Counted from the first letter of the stretch, positions 49,640 to 59,030 are shown. The stretch: DNA of 64,000 nucleotides from Paenibacillus sp. 453mf (GCF_900116105.1 NZ_FPAC01000005.1:124001-188000), one strand, 5' to 3'. Numbers and translations: made by a program. Notes: generated from the sequence alone by a model not told the origin.

Positions 49640-50248
49640 CTAGACAATCTTGTACAGCATATACAACGCCAGCAATGCCATGGTTAGTGAAGAGGCTTTA
49701 TTCATATAAAATGATAGTTTACCTCTCTCATCCCATCTGCCTATGAGTCTCCCTGCTGCAGACAGCAGAATGAACCACATCCACGAAACAAGAATCGTCA
49801 CAATCGTAAACGTCATTCGCTCAGTCCCCTCATACTCCAGAGAATTCGTGCCGATTACTCCCAGAATATCGATAATGGCATGCGGATTAAGAATAGATAC
49901 GGACAGCGCAAACAGGATTTGTCTGCGAAACGACAAAGCTCTTCTCTCGGCCCCCTGCCTGCTGTCTGCCCGCCATAGCGTCCAGGCCATGTATAATAGA
50001 AACATGCAGCCCCCAATATAAATGAACTCGGTGAGCCCCTCTCGACCCGCCAAGATGACGGACAAGCCTCCAACCGAAAGAATAATAAGGATGGTATCAC
50101 ACAGCGCTGCAGTGATGACCGAAGGCAATGCGTAGATCCATTTCGGCTGGGTTGCTCCCTGGTTAAAGATGAATAAATTCTGAGCTCCCAGCGGTAATAT
50201 GAGCCCAAATGCCAATAACACCGCATGGATAATGACTTCCTGCATCAT
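49640..50248 (-). CDS. LysE/ArgO-type amino-acid exporter
   Basis: About 202 residues with six hydrophobic segments, beginning VIIHAVLLAFGLILPLGAQN. That N terminus (LILPLGAQNLFI) and SILNPHAIIDILGVIGTN are typical of the ArgO/LysE branch. Exports a basic amino acid or similar solute. ATG at 50248 is ten bases after AGGAG. It is divergent from a MocR-type regulator with shared promoter DNA and direct repeats, suggesting control by that regulator. Confidence 0.9.
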   Translation of the reverse strand: MMQEVIIHAVLLAFGLILPLGAQNLFIFNQGATQPKWIYALPSVITAALCDTILIILSVGGLSVILAGREGLTEFIYIGGCMFLLYMAWTLWRADSRQGAERRALSFRRQILFALSVSILNPHAIIDILGVIGTNSLEYEGTERMTFTIVTILVSWMWFILLSAAGRLIGRWDERGKLSFYMNKASSLTMALLALYMLYKIV

Positions 50249-50314
50249 TTCAATTGTTCTCCTGCCCTTCTCTTGTCTGATTCTCATTCATCCTACAGCA
50301 CCACTGCTGAATTG

Positions 50315-50348
50315 TACCCAGCCATTTGGTTGATGCTATACCCAGCCA
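50315..50348. promoter_or_regulatory. Direct repeats in the LysE-MocR divergent promoter
   Basis: TACCCAGCCA occurs at 50315-50324 and again at 50339-50348, start-to-start distance 24 bases. MocR-type regulators commonly bind paired direct repeats between divergent genes, so this is the likely operator. Confidence 0.7.
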
Positions 50349-50395
50349 AATGATATAGTTACACATCATATATGACGAAAGGAGCCTGCTCCCTT

Positions 50396-51856
50396 ATGAG
50401 ATTACAGGATATCCATTGGCAGCCCGACCCCGAGCTACCCATCCCGCTGTATCAGCAGATTGAACAATATATCAAAGAAAAGATCATGCAGGGTGAGTGG
50501 ACAAAGGGCATTCGGCTGCCCTCTCAAAGGGCACTGGCCGTATCCTTCAAGGTCAACCGGAGCACCATTATCGCTGCACTGGATGAGCTTCGGGCCAGCG
50601 GTTTCATCGAAGGAAATTACGGCGGAGGGACGTTCGTATCACGGGCAGGCTGGAATGGGATGCCTGTGACGATTCCAGATTGGGAGGATTACGCAGAGAG
50701 CGGCACACATTATCCTAACCTTCCTGAAGTACAGGAGATCAATGATACTGAATTTAGTACCCGTATAAATCGACTCGGCACAGGGGAATTGTCATCCGAA
50801 CTTCTTCCGCACGCCGAATTCAGTAAAATCTACGCAGAGCTGGCCAGACGACCGGCTCATCATTTGGGATATCTTGAGCCGCTAGGCTCCCCAGGGCTCC
50901 GTGAGGCGATATCCTCCCATTTGGCGGCACAAGGCATCTCGGCTTCCCCTGACTCCATTCTCGTCGTGTCCGGCTCCATTCAAGCGATGCAGCTCATTGC
51001 GATCGGGCTTCTGCCAAGGAGTGCTTCAATACTGGTTGAGAAGCCCTCCTATCTGTACTCGATCCATCCTTTTCAGTCTGCAGGTGTACGCATGATTGGC
51101 ATGCCGATGGACCATGAAGGCTTGAGAGCAGATCGTGTACAGCATTATGTGCAGCAATATCACCCTTCCCTGCTCTATACGATACCTTCCTTTCAAAACC
51201 CGACAGGAACGGTGATGAGCGCGGCTAGACGCAGCCAATTAATGAATATAGTTCAGAATACAGGGCTCCCTATATTGGAGGATAGCGCCTATAGCGAGCT
51301 ATGGTTTGATACAGCGCCTCCCCATTCGCTCAAAGCACTCGATCCTGGCGGTTATGTCCTTCATATGGGAACATTGTCTAAGACCGTGAGCCCAGGTCTG
51401 CGAATCGGATGGGTTACGGGCCCCTTGCCGGTTATTAAACGTTTGGCTGATCTAAAAATGCAAACCGACTATGGTGCAAGCAGCCTCGCACAGGATGCTG
51501 CCGAACTGTGGCTTAGAGAAGGATATCATGATGTCCATTTACATCGAATTCGAATGGGGCTTAGGCACAGGCGAGACTATGTTCTAGAGCTATTGCAGCT
51601 GCATTTTGCAGGCTTGGCAGAATGGAATGTCCCCCAAGGGGGATTTTATATGTGGATTAGACTCAGCAGTGGTATCCGTTCAGACAAACTGTTCCGAAGA
51701 GCGCTCGCTGAGAGGATTCTTATCAATCCCGGAAATATATATGACCGAATGGAGCAGGATTATATCCGCTTGTCCTACGCTTTTGCATCGCTCTCCGAAA
51801 TTCAAACAGGAATCGTAACGCTGGCCCGAATTATGCGAGAGCTTGCTGTATCCTGA
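50396..51856 (+). CDS. MocR-type PLP-dependent transcriptional regulator
   Basis: About 486 residues. GntR winged helix at the N terminus (GIRLPSQRALAVSFKVNRST and SGFIEGNYGGGTFV, ~35-85) fused to a class I aminotransferase-like domain (~120-486). In the latter, PLP lysine is in HMGTLSKTVSPGLRIGWV, and YTIPSFQNPTGTVMS and LEDSAYSEL mark the cofactor pocket. Such proteins sense amino acids or PLP compounds (GabR, PdxR, etc.). The gene is divergent from a LysE exporter, making it the likely regulator. Start ATG 50396 with GGAG upstream. Confidence 0.93.
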   Translation: MRLQDIHWQPDPELPIPLYQQIEQYIKEKIMQGEWTKGIRLPSQRALAVSFKVNRSTIIAALDELRASGFIEGNYGGGTFVSRAGWNGMPVTIPDWEDYAESGTHYPNLPEVQEINDTEFSTRINRLGTGELSSELLPHAEFSKIYAELARRPAHHLGYLEPLGSPGLREAISSHLAAQGISASPDSILVVSGSIQAMQLIAIGLLPRSASILVEKPSYLYSIHPFQSAGVRMIGMPMDHEGLRADRVQHYVQQYHPSLLYTIPSFQNPTGTVMSAARRSQLMNIVQNTGLPILEDSAYSELWFDTAPPHSLKALDPGGYVLHMGTLSKTVSPGLRIGWVTGPLPVIKRLADLKMQTDYGASSLAQDAAELWLREGYHDVHLHRIRMGLRHRRDYVLELLQLHFAGLAEWNVPQGGFYMWIRLSSGIRSDKLFRRALAERILINPGNIYDRMEQDYIRLSYAFASLSEIQTGIVTLARIMRELAVS

Positions 51857-51933
51857 TGAATGATCATGCGATTCTGATGGCTTTCGAAAATGTAGCTGCT
51901 TGCTATTCCTCGTTAAAAATCTTAAAATAAGGT

Positions 51934-51970
51934 GAATCAATTCCATTAACTGGTTTTATGAAATTGACTC
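51934..51970. repeat. Imperfect palindrome of the GAATCAATTTCATA family
   Basis: GAATCAATTCCAT and TATGAAATTGACTC with a short loop, in the gap between the MocR gene and the aldo/keto reductase gene. The two arms pair with two mismatches. Confidence 0.6.
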
Positions 51971-52056
51971 AGTGTAATATGAATTATGGTGCTCGTCTCA
52001 TAAGCTGAGCAATCTGGCTGAATTCCAAGCAAAAATACAAAGCGGAGGGATTAACA

Positions 52057-52890
52057 ATGACTATTGCACATCTACAAGATACCGTCACACTTAATAATGG
52101 AGTTAACATGCCGCAGTTTGGATTGGGTGTATGGAAGGTAAAGGAAGGCGATGAAGCCTATAATGCGGTTAAGCATGCGATTACACACGGTTACCGTGCC
52201 ATTGATACCGCTGCAGCTTACAAGAACGAGGAAAGCGTTGGCCAAGCCATCAAGGATTCAGGCGTTCCTCGTGAAGAGTTGTTTATTACAACTAAAGTAT
52301 GGAACAGCGACCAAGGCTACGAATCCACGCTGCGTGCGTTCGATGAGAGCCTCGCGAAGCTCGGACTTGATTACCTTGATCTTTACCTCATTCACTGGCC
52401 GGTAGCTGGCAAATATAAAGATACATGGAAGGCGCTGGAGAAGCTCTATGCGGATGGCAAAGTGCGTGCCATCGGCGTCTGCAACTTCCATATCCACCAT
52501 CTGGAGGACCTGCTCGCGGATGCCACTGTTGTTCCAGCGGTCAATCAGGTTGAATTTCATCCACAGCTCTCCCAAGAGCCGCTGCGTGCATTCTGCAAAG
52601 CACAGGGCATTCTGTTTGAGGGATGGTCTCCGCTTGGCAACGGTAAGCTGCTGGATAACACTACGATCAAAGTCATCGCTGATAAATATAATAAATCGGT
52701 AGCTCAGGTCATTCTGCGCTGGCATATTCAAAATGACGCCATCACGATTCCTAAATCCGTTACTCCAAGCAGGATCGAAGAGAATGCGGATATTTTCGAT
52801 TTCGAGCTGTCTGTCATGGATATGGACACGATTAACGGACTTAACAAAAATGAACGTTTTGGTTCCGATCCAGACAACTTCAATTTCTAA
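52057..52890 (+). CDS. Aldo/keto reductase
   Basis: 277 residues. NADPH-dependent (alpha/beta)8-barrel oxidoreductase. N-terminal [17 protein letters not shown], catalytic Asp/Tyr in [17 protein letters not shown], Lys in FITTKVWN, His in [13 protein letters not shown], cofactor region [20 protein letters not shown]. Closest by pattern to the B. subtilis YvgN/YtbE methylglyoxal reductase type. Ribosome site GCGGAGGG. Terminated by a hairpin at 52920. Confidence 0.94.
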   Translation: MTIAHLQDTVTLNNGVNMPQFGLGVWKVKEGDEAYNAVKHAITHGYRAIDTAAAYKNEESVGQAIKDSGVPREELFITTKVWNSDQGYESTLRAFDESLAKLGLDYLDLYLIHWPVAGKYKDTWKALEKLYADGKVRAIGVCNFHIHHLEDLLADATVVPAVNQVEFHPQLSQEPLRAFCKAQGILFEGWSPLGNGKLLDNTTIKVIADKYNKSVAQVILRWHIQNDAITIPKSVTPSRIEENADIFDFELSVMDMDTINGLNKNERFGSDPDNFNF

Positions 52891-52919
52891 AGCGTAAGAA
52901 GATTCTAATATGAACAATA

Positions 52920-52955
52920 AGAGAAGGGGGATTCCATCACGAATCTCCCTTCTCT
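52920..52955 (+). terminator. Hairpin after aldo/keto reductase
   Basis: AGAGAAGGGGGATTC-CATCAC-GAATCTCCCTTCTCT, long stem with one mismatch; T run weak (TCTCG). Confidence 0.8.
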
Positions 52956-53003
52956 TCTCGCTATACCTTAATTATTTCAAAAATAATAGGAGGAGGTCGA
53001 ACC

Positions 53004-53190
53004 ATAAAGCATCTGATCATTTATGCGCATCCCGTTCAAGACAGCTTTAATCATTGATATGCCAGACGGTGAAGCAGAAGCTGAGTAACGGGGACACGCG
53101 GCTGTCCTGCGAGATCTGTATGCACTAAATTTCGACCTTGTCGCAGAAGATCAAAAGGAGCAGATTCTAGAGCAAATTAAGGCTGAATTG
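53004..53190 (+). pseudogene. Remnant of NAD(P)H quinone oxidoreductase (flavodoxin-like)
   Basis: After a good ribosome site (AGGAGG) the frame begins ATA, not ATG, and reads KHLIIYAHPVQDSFNH then a stop; in another frame AAVLRDLYALNFDLVAEDQK and EQILEQIKAEL follow. These match the N-terminal ~70 residues of the KefF/YwrO family (KxLIIYAHPxxxSFNH, RDLYALNFDPV). The rest is gone and the fragment abuts the end of mobA. Start-codon mutation, frameshift, in-frame stop and truncation show it is dead. Confidence 0.83.
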
Positions 53191-53194
53191 TCTA

Positions 53195-53854
53195 CTAAAT
53201 TCCCTTCAGACCATAGCGCTTCTTGATTCGCTCATAATCCTCCTTCTGATTCATATTTACAAACATCTCAGATACCCTAGGCGCCGTCCATGGAAGTCCA
53301 GCGTTTACTGACAGCTCATGCTCTGTAATGTATCTAACGCTGATCTGAGAGAGAATATCCATGACCCTTCTCTTACCCGCCTCAAGCTGCTGCTCAAGTA
53401 TAGGAATGACGCTATCCTGGTACATTGCAATCAAGGGATGGGTCTGCCCTTCAATTACAGGGACGATGGCCTGACAGCAGGAGTTCTCCTGCTGCTCTGC
53501 ATATTTGATTAATGCCTTGAACAGCTCTGAGCGGACAAGCGGAGTATCACATGGAACAGACAAGCTCCAGCCTCCGGCCCCAGAGGGGCGGGCGCCCCGG
53601 TTTGCTGTCAGGCCTGCATGCAATCCTGCAAGCGGGCCGCATTCCGGGTATAGATCAACCGCCTGCACATGACCAAGCTCTGCAAATTCTTCCCTATATC
53701 CTTTGCCGACAGCAATACTCACAACATCAACGGCTTTAGATAATTCAGAGACGATCACCTGAATGACATTTCCTTCTCCCAGTGGAAGCAGTGCCTTGTC
53801 AGTCCCCATTCTGCTGGAGAGCCCGCCTGCCAAAATAATTCCTGAAACCCTCAT
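53195..53854 (-). CDS. mobA: Molybdenum cofactor guanylyltransferase
   Basis: About 219 residues. Attaches GMP to molybdopterin. Nucleotide-binding start ILAGGLSSRMGTDKALLPLG, conserved LHAGLTANRG and LSVPCDTPLVRSELF. ATG at 53854 follows AGGTGAG. It stands near moaA, but the remaining cofactor genes must be elsewhere. A guanylylated cofactor would imply formate dehydrogenase or nitrate reductase type enzymes in the cell. Confidence 0.93.
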   Translation of the reverse strand: MRVSGIILAGGLSSRMGTDKALLPLGEGNVIQVIVSELSKAVDVVSIAVGKGYREEFAELGHVQAVDLYPECGPLAGLHAGLTANRGARPSGAGGWSLSVPCDTPLVRSELFKALIKYAEQQENSCCQAIVPVIEGQTHPLIAMYQDSVIPILEQQLEAGKRRVMDILSQISVRYITEHELSVNAGLPWTAPRVSEMFVNMNQKEDYERIKKRYGLKGI

Positions 53855-53982
53855 CCTTCTCACCTGCTTCTCATGAAAATAATTGCAATTGATCAACAAA
53901 ATGATTGTATCCCCTTACAAGTACATGCTAAAGTGTAATAAAAATGTCTAGGTCCACCTGAAATGAAAGGAATGGCATCCCT

Positions 53983-55176
53983 TTGCATACATTATCGCAG
54001 CTGAAGCTGTATAACTTCTTCGTGTACGGTGCTGTCGCCGTGTTCACCAGCTTTTTCTCAATTTATCTCCAGAATATTGGGTTAACCAAGCTTCAGATCG
54101 GAACACTCCTGGCGATCGGCCCTTTCGTGTCACTCTTCGCCAACCCCTTTTGGGGCTTCATGAGCGACCGCTCGCAAAATATCCGCAAGACGGTTCTTCT
54201 CATGTTAACAGGGACTTTGTTATTCGTACAAGCTGTATTCCTTGCTCCGACGTATAGCCTTATTTTCGCAGCGATGATCTTTTTCTACTTTTTCCAGAGT
54301 CCCTTATTCGCACAAACTAACAGCATGATCCTGGTATACATCGATGGGACTAACCATAAATTTGGCTCGTTCCGCCTATGGGGCTCTCTTGGCTGGGCGT
54401 TGACCGCGGTTGCCGCTGGTCCTGTGATGGATCGGCTCGGTGATCGCGGCATATCCATCGTATTCAGTGTGCTGCTGCTGACGGCCATCCTCTTTGCTGC
54501 TTTTCTGCCTCAGCTGCAGAGAACCTCCGACGGCCCGGTGGTCAGTATGCGTGGATTCGGTCAAGTGGCGCTTAATCCTTATTTCATGACTTTTATTATT
54601 CTCGGCGTTCTGGTCTCCGTTCCTAATGCAATGAACAGTGCTTTCGTCTCGCTGTACATTACTGAGCTTGGAGGAAGCAAGCAGATGGTTGGACTTGCCG
54701 TATTTATGTCGTCCATATTGGAAGTGGCGGTGTTCCTCTTATTTGATCGGCTTCTCAAGCGGAAGATGACCGTTATGCTGGGCTGTCTGACCGTGGTCAG
54801 CATCCTCTTCGCGGTGCGCTGGGAGCTGATGGCGCTGGCCACAGATCCGCTGCAGATCGCATTAATTCAGCTGCTTCACTCTGTAACGTTCGGGGGATAT
54901 TTCTACGTAGGCACCCAGCTAACGATGCTCTTCATCCCGAGACCCTACCGCTCATCCGGGCAAGCGCTCTATACACTCTCCTGGGGAGGAGTATCCGGCG
55001 TTATTGCAGGAATCTTCGGGGGATTCATGTTCCAGAATTTCGGCGCATCCGTTATGTATCAATACGGAGTCATCCTGTCCGTCATCGGAATCATTGGGTT
55101 TGGCATCATGTTTTATATCGTGAAAAAATACGGATACCAGCCTCCTCTGCCTTCCAACTATAAGGTCGGAAACTAA
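53983..55176 (+). CDS. MFS transporter (MFS_1-like, HcaT/YcaD-type)
   Basis: 397 residues with twelve predicted helices. N-terminal helix LYNFFVYGAVAVFTSFFSIYLQ, loop 2-3 motif NPFWGFMSDRSQNIRKTV, and GSLGWALTAVAAGPVMDRLG in the centre; the second half repeats with LFDRLLKRKM. Substrate unknown. No ATG is in frame; the best start is TTG at 53983 after GAAAGG. A bidirectional terminator follows. Confidence 0.85.
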   Translation: MHTLSQLKLYNFFVYGAVAVFTSFFSIYLQNIGLTKLQIGTLLAIGPFVSLFANPFWGFMSDRSQNIRKTVLLMLTGTLLFVQAVFLAPTYSLIFAAMIFFYFFQSPLFAQTNSMILVYIDGTNHKFGSFRLWGSLGWALTAVAAGPVMDRLGDRGISIVFSVLLLTAILFAAFLPQLQRTSDGPVVSMRGFGQVALNPYFMTFIILGVLVSVPNAMNSAFVSLYITELGGSKQMVGLAVFMSSILEVAVFLLFDRLLKRKMTVMLGCLTVVSILFAVRWELMALATDPLQIALIQLLHSVTFGGYFYVGTQLTMLFIPRPYRSSGQALYTLSWGGVSGVIAGIFGGFMFQNFGASVMYQYGVILSVIGIIGFGIMFYIVKKYGYQPPLPSNYKVGN

Positions 55177-55235
55177 ATAATTGTTTACAGCACCCTCATG
55201 CCATAGCTTAGGGTGAACCAACTTCACTAACAAAA

Positions 55236-55270
55236 AAACGCCGTTCTCTGTACGTTAGAGAACGGCGTTT
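55236..55270. terminator. Bidirectional terminator between MFS gene and glnS
   Basis: AACGCCGTTCTCT-GTACGTT-AGAGAACGGCGTT perfect stem; T run TTTTTTTG on the minus strand, weaker on the plus strand. Serves the convergent genes. Confidence 0.92.
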
Positions 55271-55273
55271 CCT

Positions 55274-55330
55274 TTGCTTTTGAATTTATCCCGCTTCATG
55301 TTTAGTCCAATCCATAAATTCAAAAAGCAA
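55274..55330. repeat. Long inverted repeat downstream of glnS
   Basis: TTGCTTTTGAATTTAT (55274-55289) pairs with ATAAATTCAAAAAGCAA (55314-55330) with one bulged A. Followed by another small hairpin ATTTGC-TGTT-GCAAAT near 55367. Likely part of the glnS 3' region. Confidence 0.75.
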
Positions 55331-55404
55331 CAGTGACCTTAGGGACAATCTGCGGTTGAAGCTTTCATTTGCTGTTGCAAATCATTTACTTCACTCCTTC
55401 CATT

Positions 55405-57108
55405 TTACGCCTTCGGCAAATGGAAGGAGCTCTTCAGCGACACAACCCGGTTAAATACAGGCTTGCCTGGCTCCGAATATTTGGAATCTACATTAAAGTA
55501 GCCATGACGGAAGAACTGGAACTTGTCCTGCGGCTTGGCATTCACCATATTCGGCTCGACATAGCCATGAATGATGGTCAGTGAATTCGGGTTCAGCTCA
55601 TCAAGGAATGACTTAGGTGCTGCCATTGCAGCTTCTTTTTCCTCCTCAAGCTCGGTATCGCTTTCGGGCTCTTCCTTGTTGATCAGCGGCTCGAACAAAC
55701 GGAATTCCGCAGGAATTGCTTGGCTTGCTTCCACCCAGTGGATCGTACCCTTCACCTTACGGCCGGTAAAGCCGGAGCCGCTCTTCGTTTCAGGGTCATA
55801 AGTGCAGTGGATCTCGACAATGTTGCCCTCTTCGTCCTTGATAACATCATTACATTTAATGAAGTAGGCATGCTTCAAACGAACCTCGTTGCCAGGGAAC
55901 AAGCGGAAATATTTACTCGGCGGGTCCTCCATAAAGTCCTCGCGCTCAATGTAGATTTCGCGGGAGAACGGAATTTGGCGAGTGCCCATCTCCTCATTCT
56001 CTTGGTTATTCTCTGCCTCCAGCATTTCGGACTGGCCTTCTGGATAATTCGTAATGACCACCTTGATTGGATCAAGCACAGCCATCGTACGAGGCGCCTT
56101 CAGCTTCAAGTCCTCACGGATAAAGTGCTCCAGCATTTGCAGATCGACGAGACCCTGGCTCTTGGAGATCCCTGTTTCATACACGAACTCCCGAAGTGCT
56201 TCCGGTGTATAGCCTCTGCGGCGAAGTCCGGAGATCGTCGGCATCCGCGGATCATCCCAGCCATCGACATGCCCTTCGTCCACGAGCAGCTTTAATTTAC
56301 GTTTACTCGTTACGGTTTGGGCCAGATTGAGACGGCCGAACTCATATTGATGAGGCTCTGCATTCATTTCGCAGTGCTCAATAACCCAATCGTAGAATGG
56401 ACGCTGATCCTCGAACTCCAAGGAACAGAGGGAGTGGGTCACATTCTCGATCGCATCTTCCAGCGGATGAGCAAAAGCATACATCGGATAAATGCACCAC
56501 TTGTCTCCGGTATTGTGATGAGTCACATGAGCAATTCGGTATATTACAGGGTCCCGTAGGTTAATGTTTGGGGAAGCCATGTCAATCTTGGCACGCAGCA
56601 CGCGCTCGCCATCCTTGAATTCGCCATTACGCATCCGTGTGAACAGCTCCAGATTTTCTTCGATGCTGCGATCACGGTATGGACTGTTCTTGCCTGGCTC
56701 GGTCAATGTTCCGCGCAGCTCGCGAATTTGGTCAGCACTCAGATCATCGACGTAAGCAAGGCCTTCCTTAATCAAGATAACGGCGGCATTATACATTTGT
56801 TCGAAATAATCCGATGCAAACCGTTTTTCCTTCCATTCATAGCCGAGCCATTTCACATCTTCCTGAATGGATTTCACATACTCTTCGTCTTCCTTCGCCG
56901 GATTCGTATCATCGAAGCGCAGGTTAGTGCTGCCACCAAATTCTTCGGCAAGCGCAAAATTAATCCAGATCGCTTTGGCATGTCCGATATGTAGATATCC
57001 ATTCGGCTCCGGCGGGAACCGAGTGACCACTTCCTTCACTTTGCCTGCACGAAGATCCTCGGAGATCACGTTTTTTATAAAATTGGAGGGTGTTAAAGGC
57101 TTCTCCAC
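55405..57108 (-). CDS. glnS: Glutaminyl-tRNA synthetase
   Basis: About 567 residues. Class I synthetase charging tRNA-Gln. HIGH motif in [18 protein letters not shown], the KMSKS loop as [20 protein letters not shown], and a C-terminal anticodon-binding beta-barrel ending [20 protein letters not shown]. Most Firmicutes make Gln-tRNA by the GatCAB amidotransferase, so direct GlnRS is a notable lineage trait and suggests old transfer. GTG at 57108, nine bases after AAAGG, is the likely start. No T-box leader seen upstream. Confidence 0.95.
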   Translation of the reverse strand: MEKPLTPSNFIKNVISEDLRAGKVKEVVTRFPPEPNGYLHIGHAKAIWINFALAEEFGGSTNLRFDDTNPAKEDEEYVKSIQEDVKWLGYEWKEKRFASDYFEQMYNAAVILIKEGLAYVDDLSADQIRELRGTLTEPGKNSPYRDRSIEENLELFTRMRNGEFKDGERVLRAKIDMASPNINLRDPVIYRIAHVTHHNTGDKWCIYPMYAFAHPLEDAIENVTHSLCSLEFEDQRPFYDWVIEHCEMNAEPHQYEFGRLNLAQTVTSKRKLKLLVDEGHVDGWDDPRMPTISGLRRRGYTPEALREFVYETGISKSQGLVDLQMLEHFIREDLKLKAPRTMAVLDPIKVVITNYPEGQSEMLEAENNQENEEMGTRQIPFSREIYIEREDFMEDPPSKYFRLFPGNEVRLKHAYFIKCNDVIKDEEGNIVEIHCTYDPETKSGSGFTGRKVKGTIHWVEASQAIPAEFRLFEPLINKEEPESDTELEEEKEAAMAAPKSFLDELNPNSLTIIHGYVEPNMVNAKPQDKFQFFRHGYFNVDSKYSEPGKPVFNRVVSLKSSFHLPKA

Positions 57109-57239
57109 AATTATCAACCTTTCTCTGTCGTAAATTCAATCGACTATATCTTAGTAATCGAATGATGCATAATCCTGATCTATTAAATATACCTGTAACT
57201 CCAGCGCTCCGCAATGATTCTCACATACTCAGCACTTCT

Positions 57240-57533
57240 TTATAGGCGGGAATTCCCCCCTCTCATTATCCCTTGCACCACACGGGCGATACAACGAATA
57301 AGGTACATGTCCAGTATGAGAACTGCCAACAGCAGCAGATACCCTGATACAAGAATCACCCAGGACAGCATACTGCTGAGCATGCCGTTCGGAGCGTAAA
57401 GAGCTGCCACAATCATAGGAATGAATATGACTACTAATATATTTCCTCTTGTCATCCACAGCATAACCAAAGTGACCAGCATACTAATCATCGACAGCCA
57501 GAGCAGTACTTTCGTAGAGGCTCGCATAGGCAT
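57240..57533 (-). CDS. Small membrane protein of unknown function
   Basis: About 97 residues with three hydrophobic segments (VLLWLSMISMLVTLVMLW; ILVVIFIPMIVAALYA; GYLLLLAVLILDMYLIRCIA), ending with a basic tail. I do not recognise a family. ATG at 57533 has AGAGGAA upstream. The gene sits alone between glnS and a divergent DUF2164 gene. Confidence 0.6.
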   Translation of the reverse strand: MPMRASTKVLLWLSMISMLVTLVMLWMTRGNILVVIFIPMIVAALYAPNGMLSSMLSWVILVSGYLLLLAVLILDMYLIRCIARVVQGIMRGGNSRL

Positions 57534-57587
57534 ATCCGGCACTTCCTCTCAGAATTATATTCATCTTAATTATCGGTAAATGTCATT

Positions 57588-57616
57588 TTGACGGTTCGCC
57601 TAATATAAGGTAGCAT
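57588..57616 (+). promoter_or_regulatory. Candidate promoter of the DUF2164 gene
   Basis: TTGACG, 17 bases, TAGCAT; 34 bases ahead of the start codon. Confidence 0.5.
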
Positions 57617-57649
57617 GAAGGAAAATGAGGTGTAAAAGGAGTATATCAG

Positions 57650-57904
57650 ATGAAAGCTACCAAATTGCCCAAAGAGCAGAAAGAGCAGATGATTCGTCTA
57701 ATCCAGCAGCATTTTGAAGCCGAGCGGGGAGAAACCATCGGTGATCTGGCAGCAGACAGCATGCTTGATTTCTTCCTGACATCACTCTCTCCCTATATAT
57801 ATAATCAGGCGCTCAGCGACTGCCGCACACTCGTCAATCAGCGGATGGTATCCATGGAAGACGATATATATGCACTGGAGAAAAAAATCCCGTTATCAAG
57901 ATGA
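57650..57904 (+). CDS. DUF2164 family protein
   Basis: 84 residues. Small soluble alpha-helical protein with the family pattern KLPKEQKEQMIRLIQQHFE, ERGETIGDLAADSMLDFFL, and YNQALSDCRTLVNQRM. Function unknown. Strong ribosome site AAAAGGAG before ATG. Confidence 0.85.
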   Translation: MKATKLPKEQKEQMIRLIQQHFEAERGETIGDLAADSMLDFFLTSLSPYIYNQALSDCRTLVNQRMVSMEDDIYALEKKIPLSR

Positions 57905-57980
57905 ATCTAATCTTATAAACATTTTAACGCTGCATTTATGATCTATCTATTTTACTCTATGGATGAAAGAAGGTTTGATG

Positions 57981-58529
57981 ATGTTTGCATACAAGGTCGA
58001 TGAAGATATTGAATTAAGACCGCTGTCACTCGAGCACGCCGGCGCATTATTCAATCTTACAGATCGATCCAGAGAGCGGCTGCGTGAATGGCTGCCATGG
58101 GTAGATCAGATTGTAGAAGAACAGCATTCCGTTAATTTTATCAAAAATGCGCTCAAGCAAGGGTCGGACAACGGTGGATTTACCGCCGGCATCTGGGTCA
58201 AAGACGAGCTTGCCGGCGTCATCGGCTTTCATGAGATCGACTGGAATAACAGATCTGTGAGCATAGGCTACTGGCTTGGCAAGAATCATGAAGGTCAGGG
58301 CCTGATGAGCTCGGCCTGCCGCGCACTTGTTGATTATGCGCTCATTAAGCTTGATTTGAACCGGGTGGAGATCCGCTGCGCTACCGGTAATCACAAGAGC
58401 CGTGGAATTCCGGAAAGACTCGGATTTGTCCTGGAGGGTATTGTCCGGGAGGCGGAAAGACTGCCTCATGGTTATGTAAACCATGCCGTTTATGGCATGC
58501 TGCAAAGTGAATGGAAGCTGCTCCGTTAG
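57981..58529 (+). CDS. RimJ/RimL-type GNAT acetyltransferase
   Basis: About 182 residues. Pattern of ribosomal-protein-serine acetyltransferases (YdaF/RimL): DIELRPLSLEHAGALFNLTD at the start, LAGVIGFHEIDWNNRSVSIGYWLG, acetyl-CoA site KNHEGQGLMSSACRALVDYA, and LNRVEIRCATGNHKSRGIPERLGF. ATG at 57981 is seven bases after GAAAGAAGG; upstream in-frame ATGs at 57963 and 57978 are less well placed. A terminator follows. Confidence 0.88.
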   Translation: MFAYKVDEDIELRPLSLEHAGALFNLTDRSRERLREWLPWVDQIVEEQHSVNFIKNALKQGSDNGGFTAGIWVKDELAGVIGFHEIDWNNRSVSIGYWLGKNHEGQGLMSSACRALVDYALIKLDLNRVEIRCATGNHKSRGIPERLGFVLEGIVREAERLPHGYVNHAVYGMLQSEWKLLR

Positions 58530-58569
58530 CTAGCTATACTATCTATACTACATAATGAACATGATAAGG

Positions 58570-58599
58570 CCTGTGCAGACATCCGCACAGGTCTTATAT
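58570..58599 (+). terminator. Intrinsic terminator after RimL-type gene
   Basis: CCTGTGC-AGACATCC-GCACAGG followed by TCTTATATTTTT. Confidence 0.85.
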
Positions 58600-58693
58600 T
58601 TTTAATGTGAACTTAAGCTTCCCTTCATCCTGACTTCATCCCGTTTGGTTAAGGTATAGATGTCCCCACATTAGGAAGGGAAGGTATGAACAC

Positions 58694-58909
58694 ATGAATA
58701 AGACCATGTCGCAATGGGTGATGTCCAGCTCACTTGCGATGACTTTAACGATGGGAATGGCGCTGAATGCAAGTCCATACAGCAATCAAGCGCAGCTAAA
58801 CTCAGACACGGAGAAAACACAGGCATCAAACAAAAGGATCTCCGCCAAGGTGGAGTTCGGACCTCAGCAGGCTGCTACAGACAATGCACGAAACAAGATA
58901 TCGGGATAA
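58694..58909 (+). CDS. Small putative secreted peptide precursor
   Basis: 71 residues. N terminus MNKTMSQWVMSSSLAMTLTM with one Lys and a hydrophobic stretch ending in GMALNASPYS, resembling a weak Sec signal with possible cleavage after Ala. The mature part (QLNSDTEKTQASNKRISAKV onward) is polar. No family recognised. GGAAGGGAAGG lies nine bases before the ATG; upstream at 58655 TATAGA with TGACTT 18 bases before it could be a promoter; a hairpin terminator follows. These signals argue it is real. Confidence 0.6.
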   Translation: MNKTMSQWVMSSSLAMTLTMGMALNASPYSNQAQLNSDTEKTQASNKRISAKVEFGPQQAATDNARNKISG

Positions 58910-58937
58910 GCAACACTTAAAATAAGACATAAACAAT

Positions 58938-58964
58938 GAGGCTGTCCTGCTTGTGGACAGCCTC
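58938..58964 (+). terminator. Hairpin after small secreted peptide gene
   Basis: GAGGCTGTCC-TGCTTGT-GGACAGCCTC, perfect 10-bp stem, weak T run. Could also serve the convergent DUF4179 gene. Confidence 0.75.
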
Positions 58965-59030
58965 GCTTCATGTTGAATTAGAATTGCTTCCCCTATTGTT
59001 GCGTCCTGAAATAGCTATGAAGTAATATAT

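Noticed and set aside
57109..57239. Search for a T-box leader upstream of glnS
   Set aside because: The gap is too short and has no T-box sequence or specifier hairpin.
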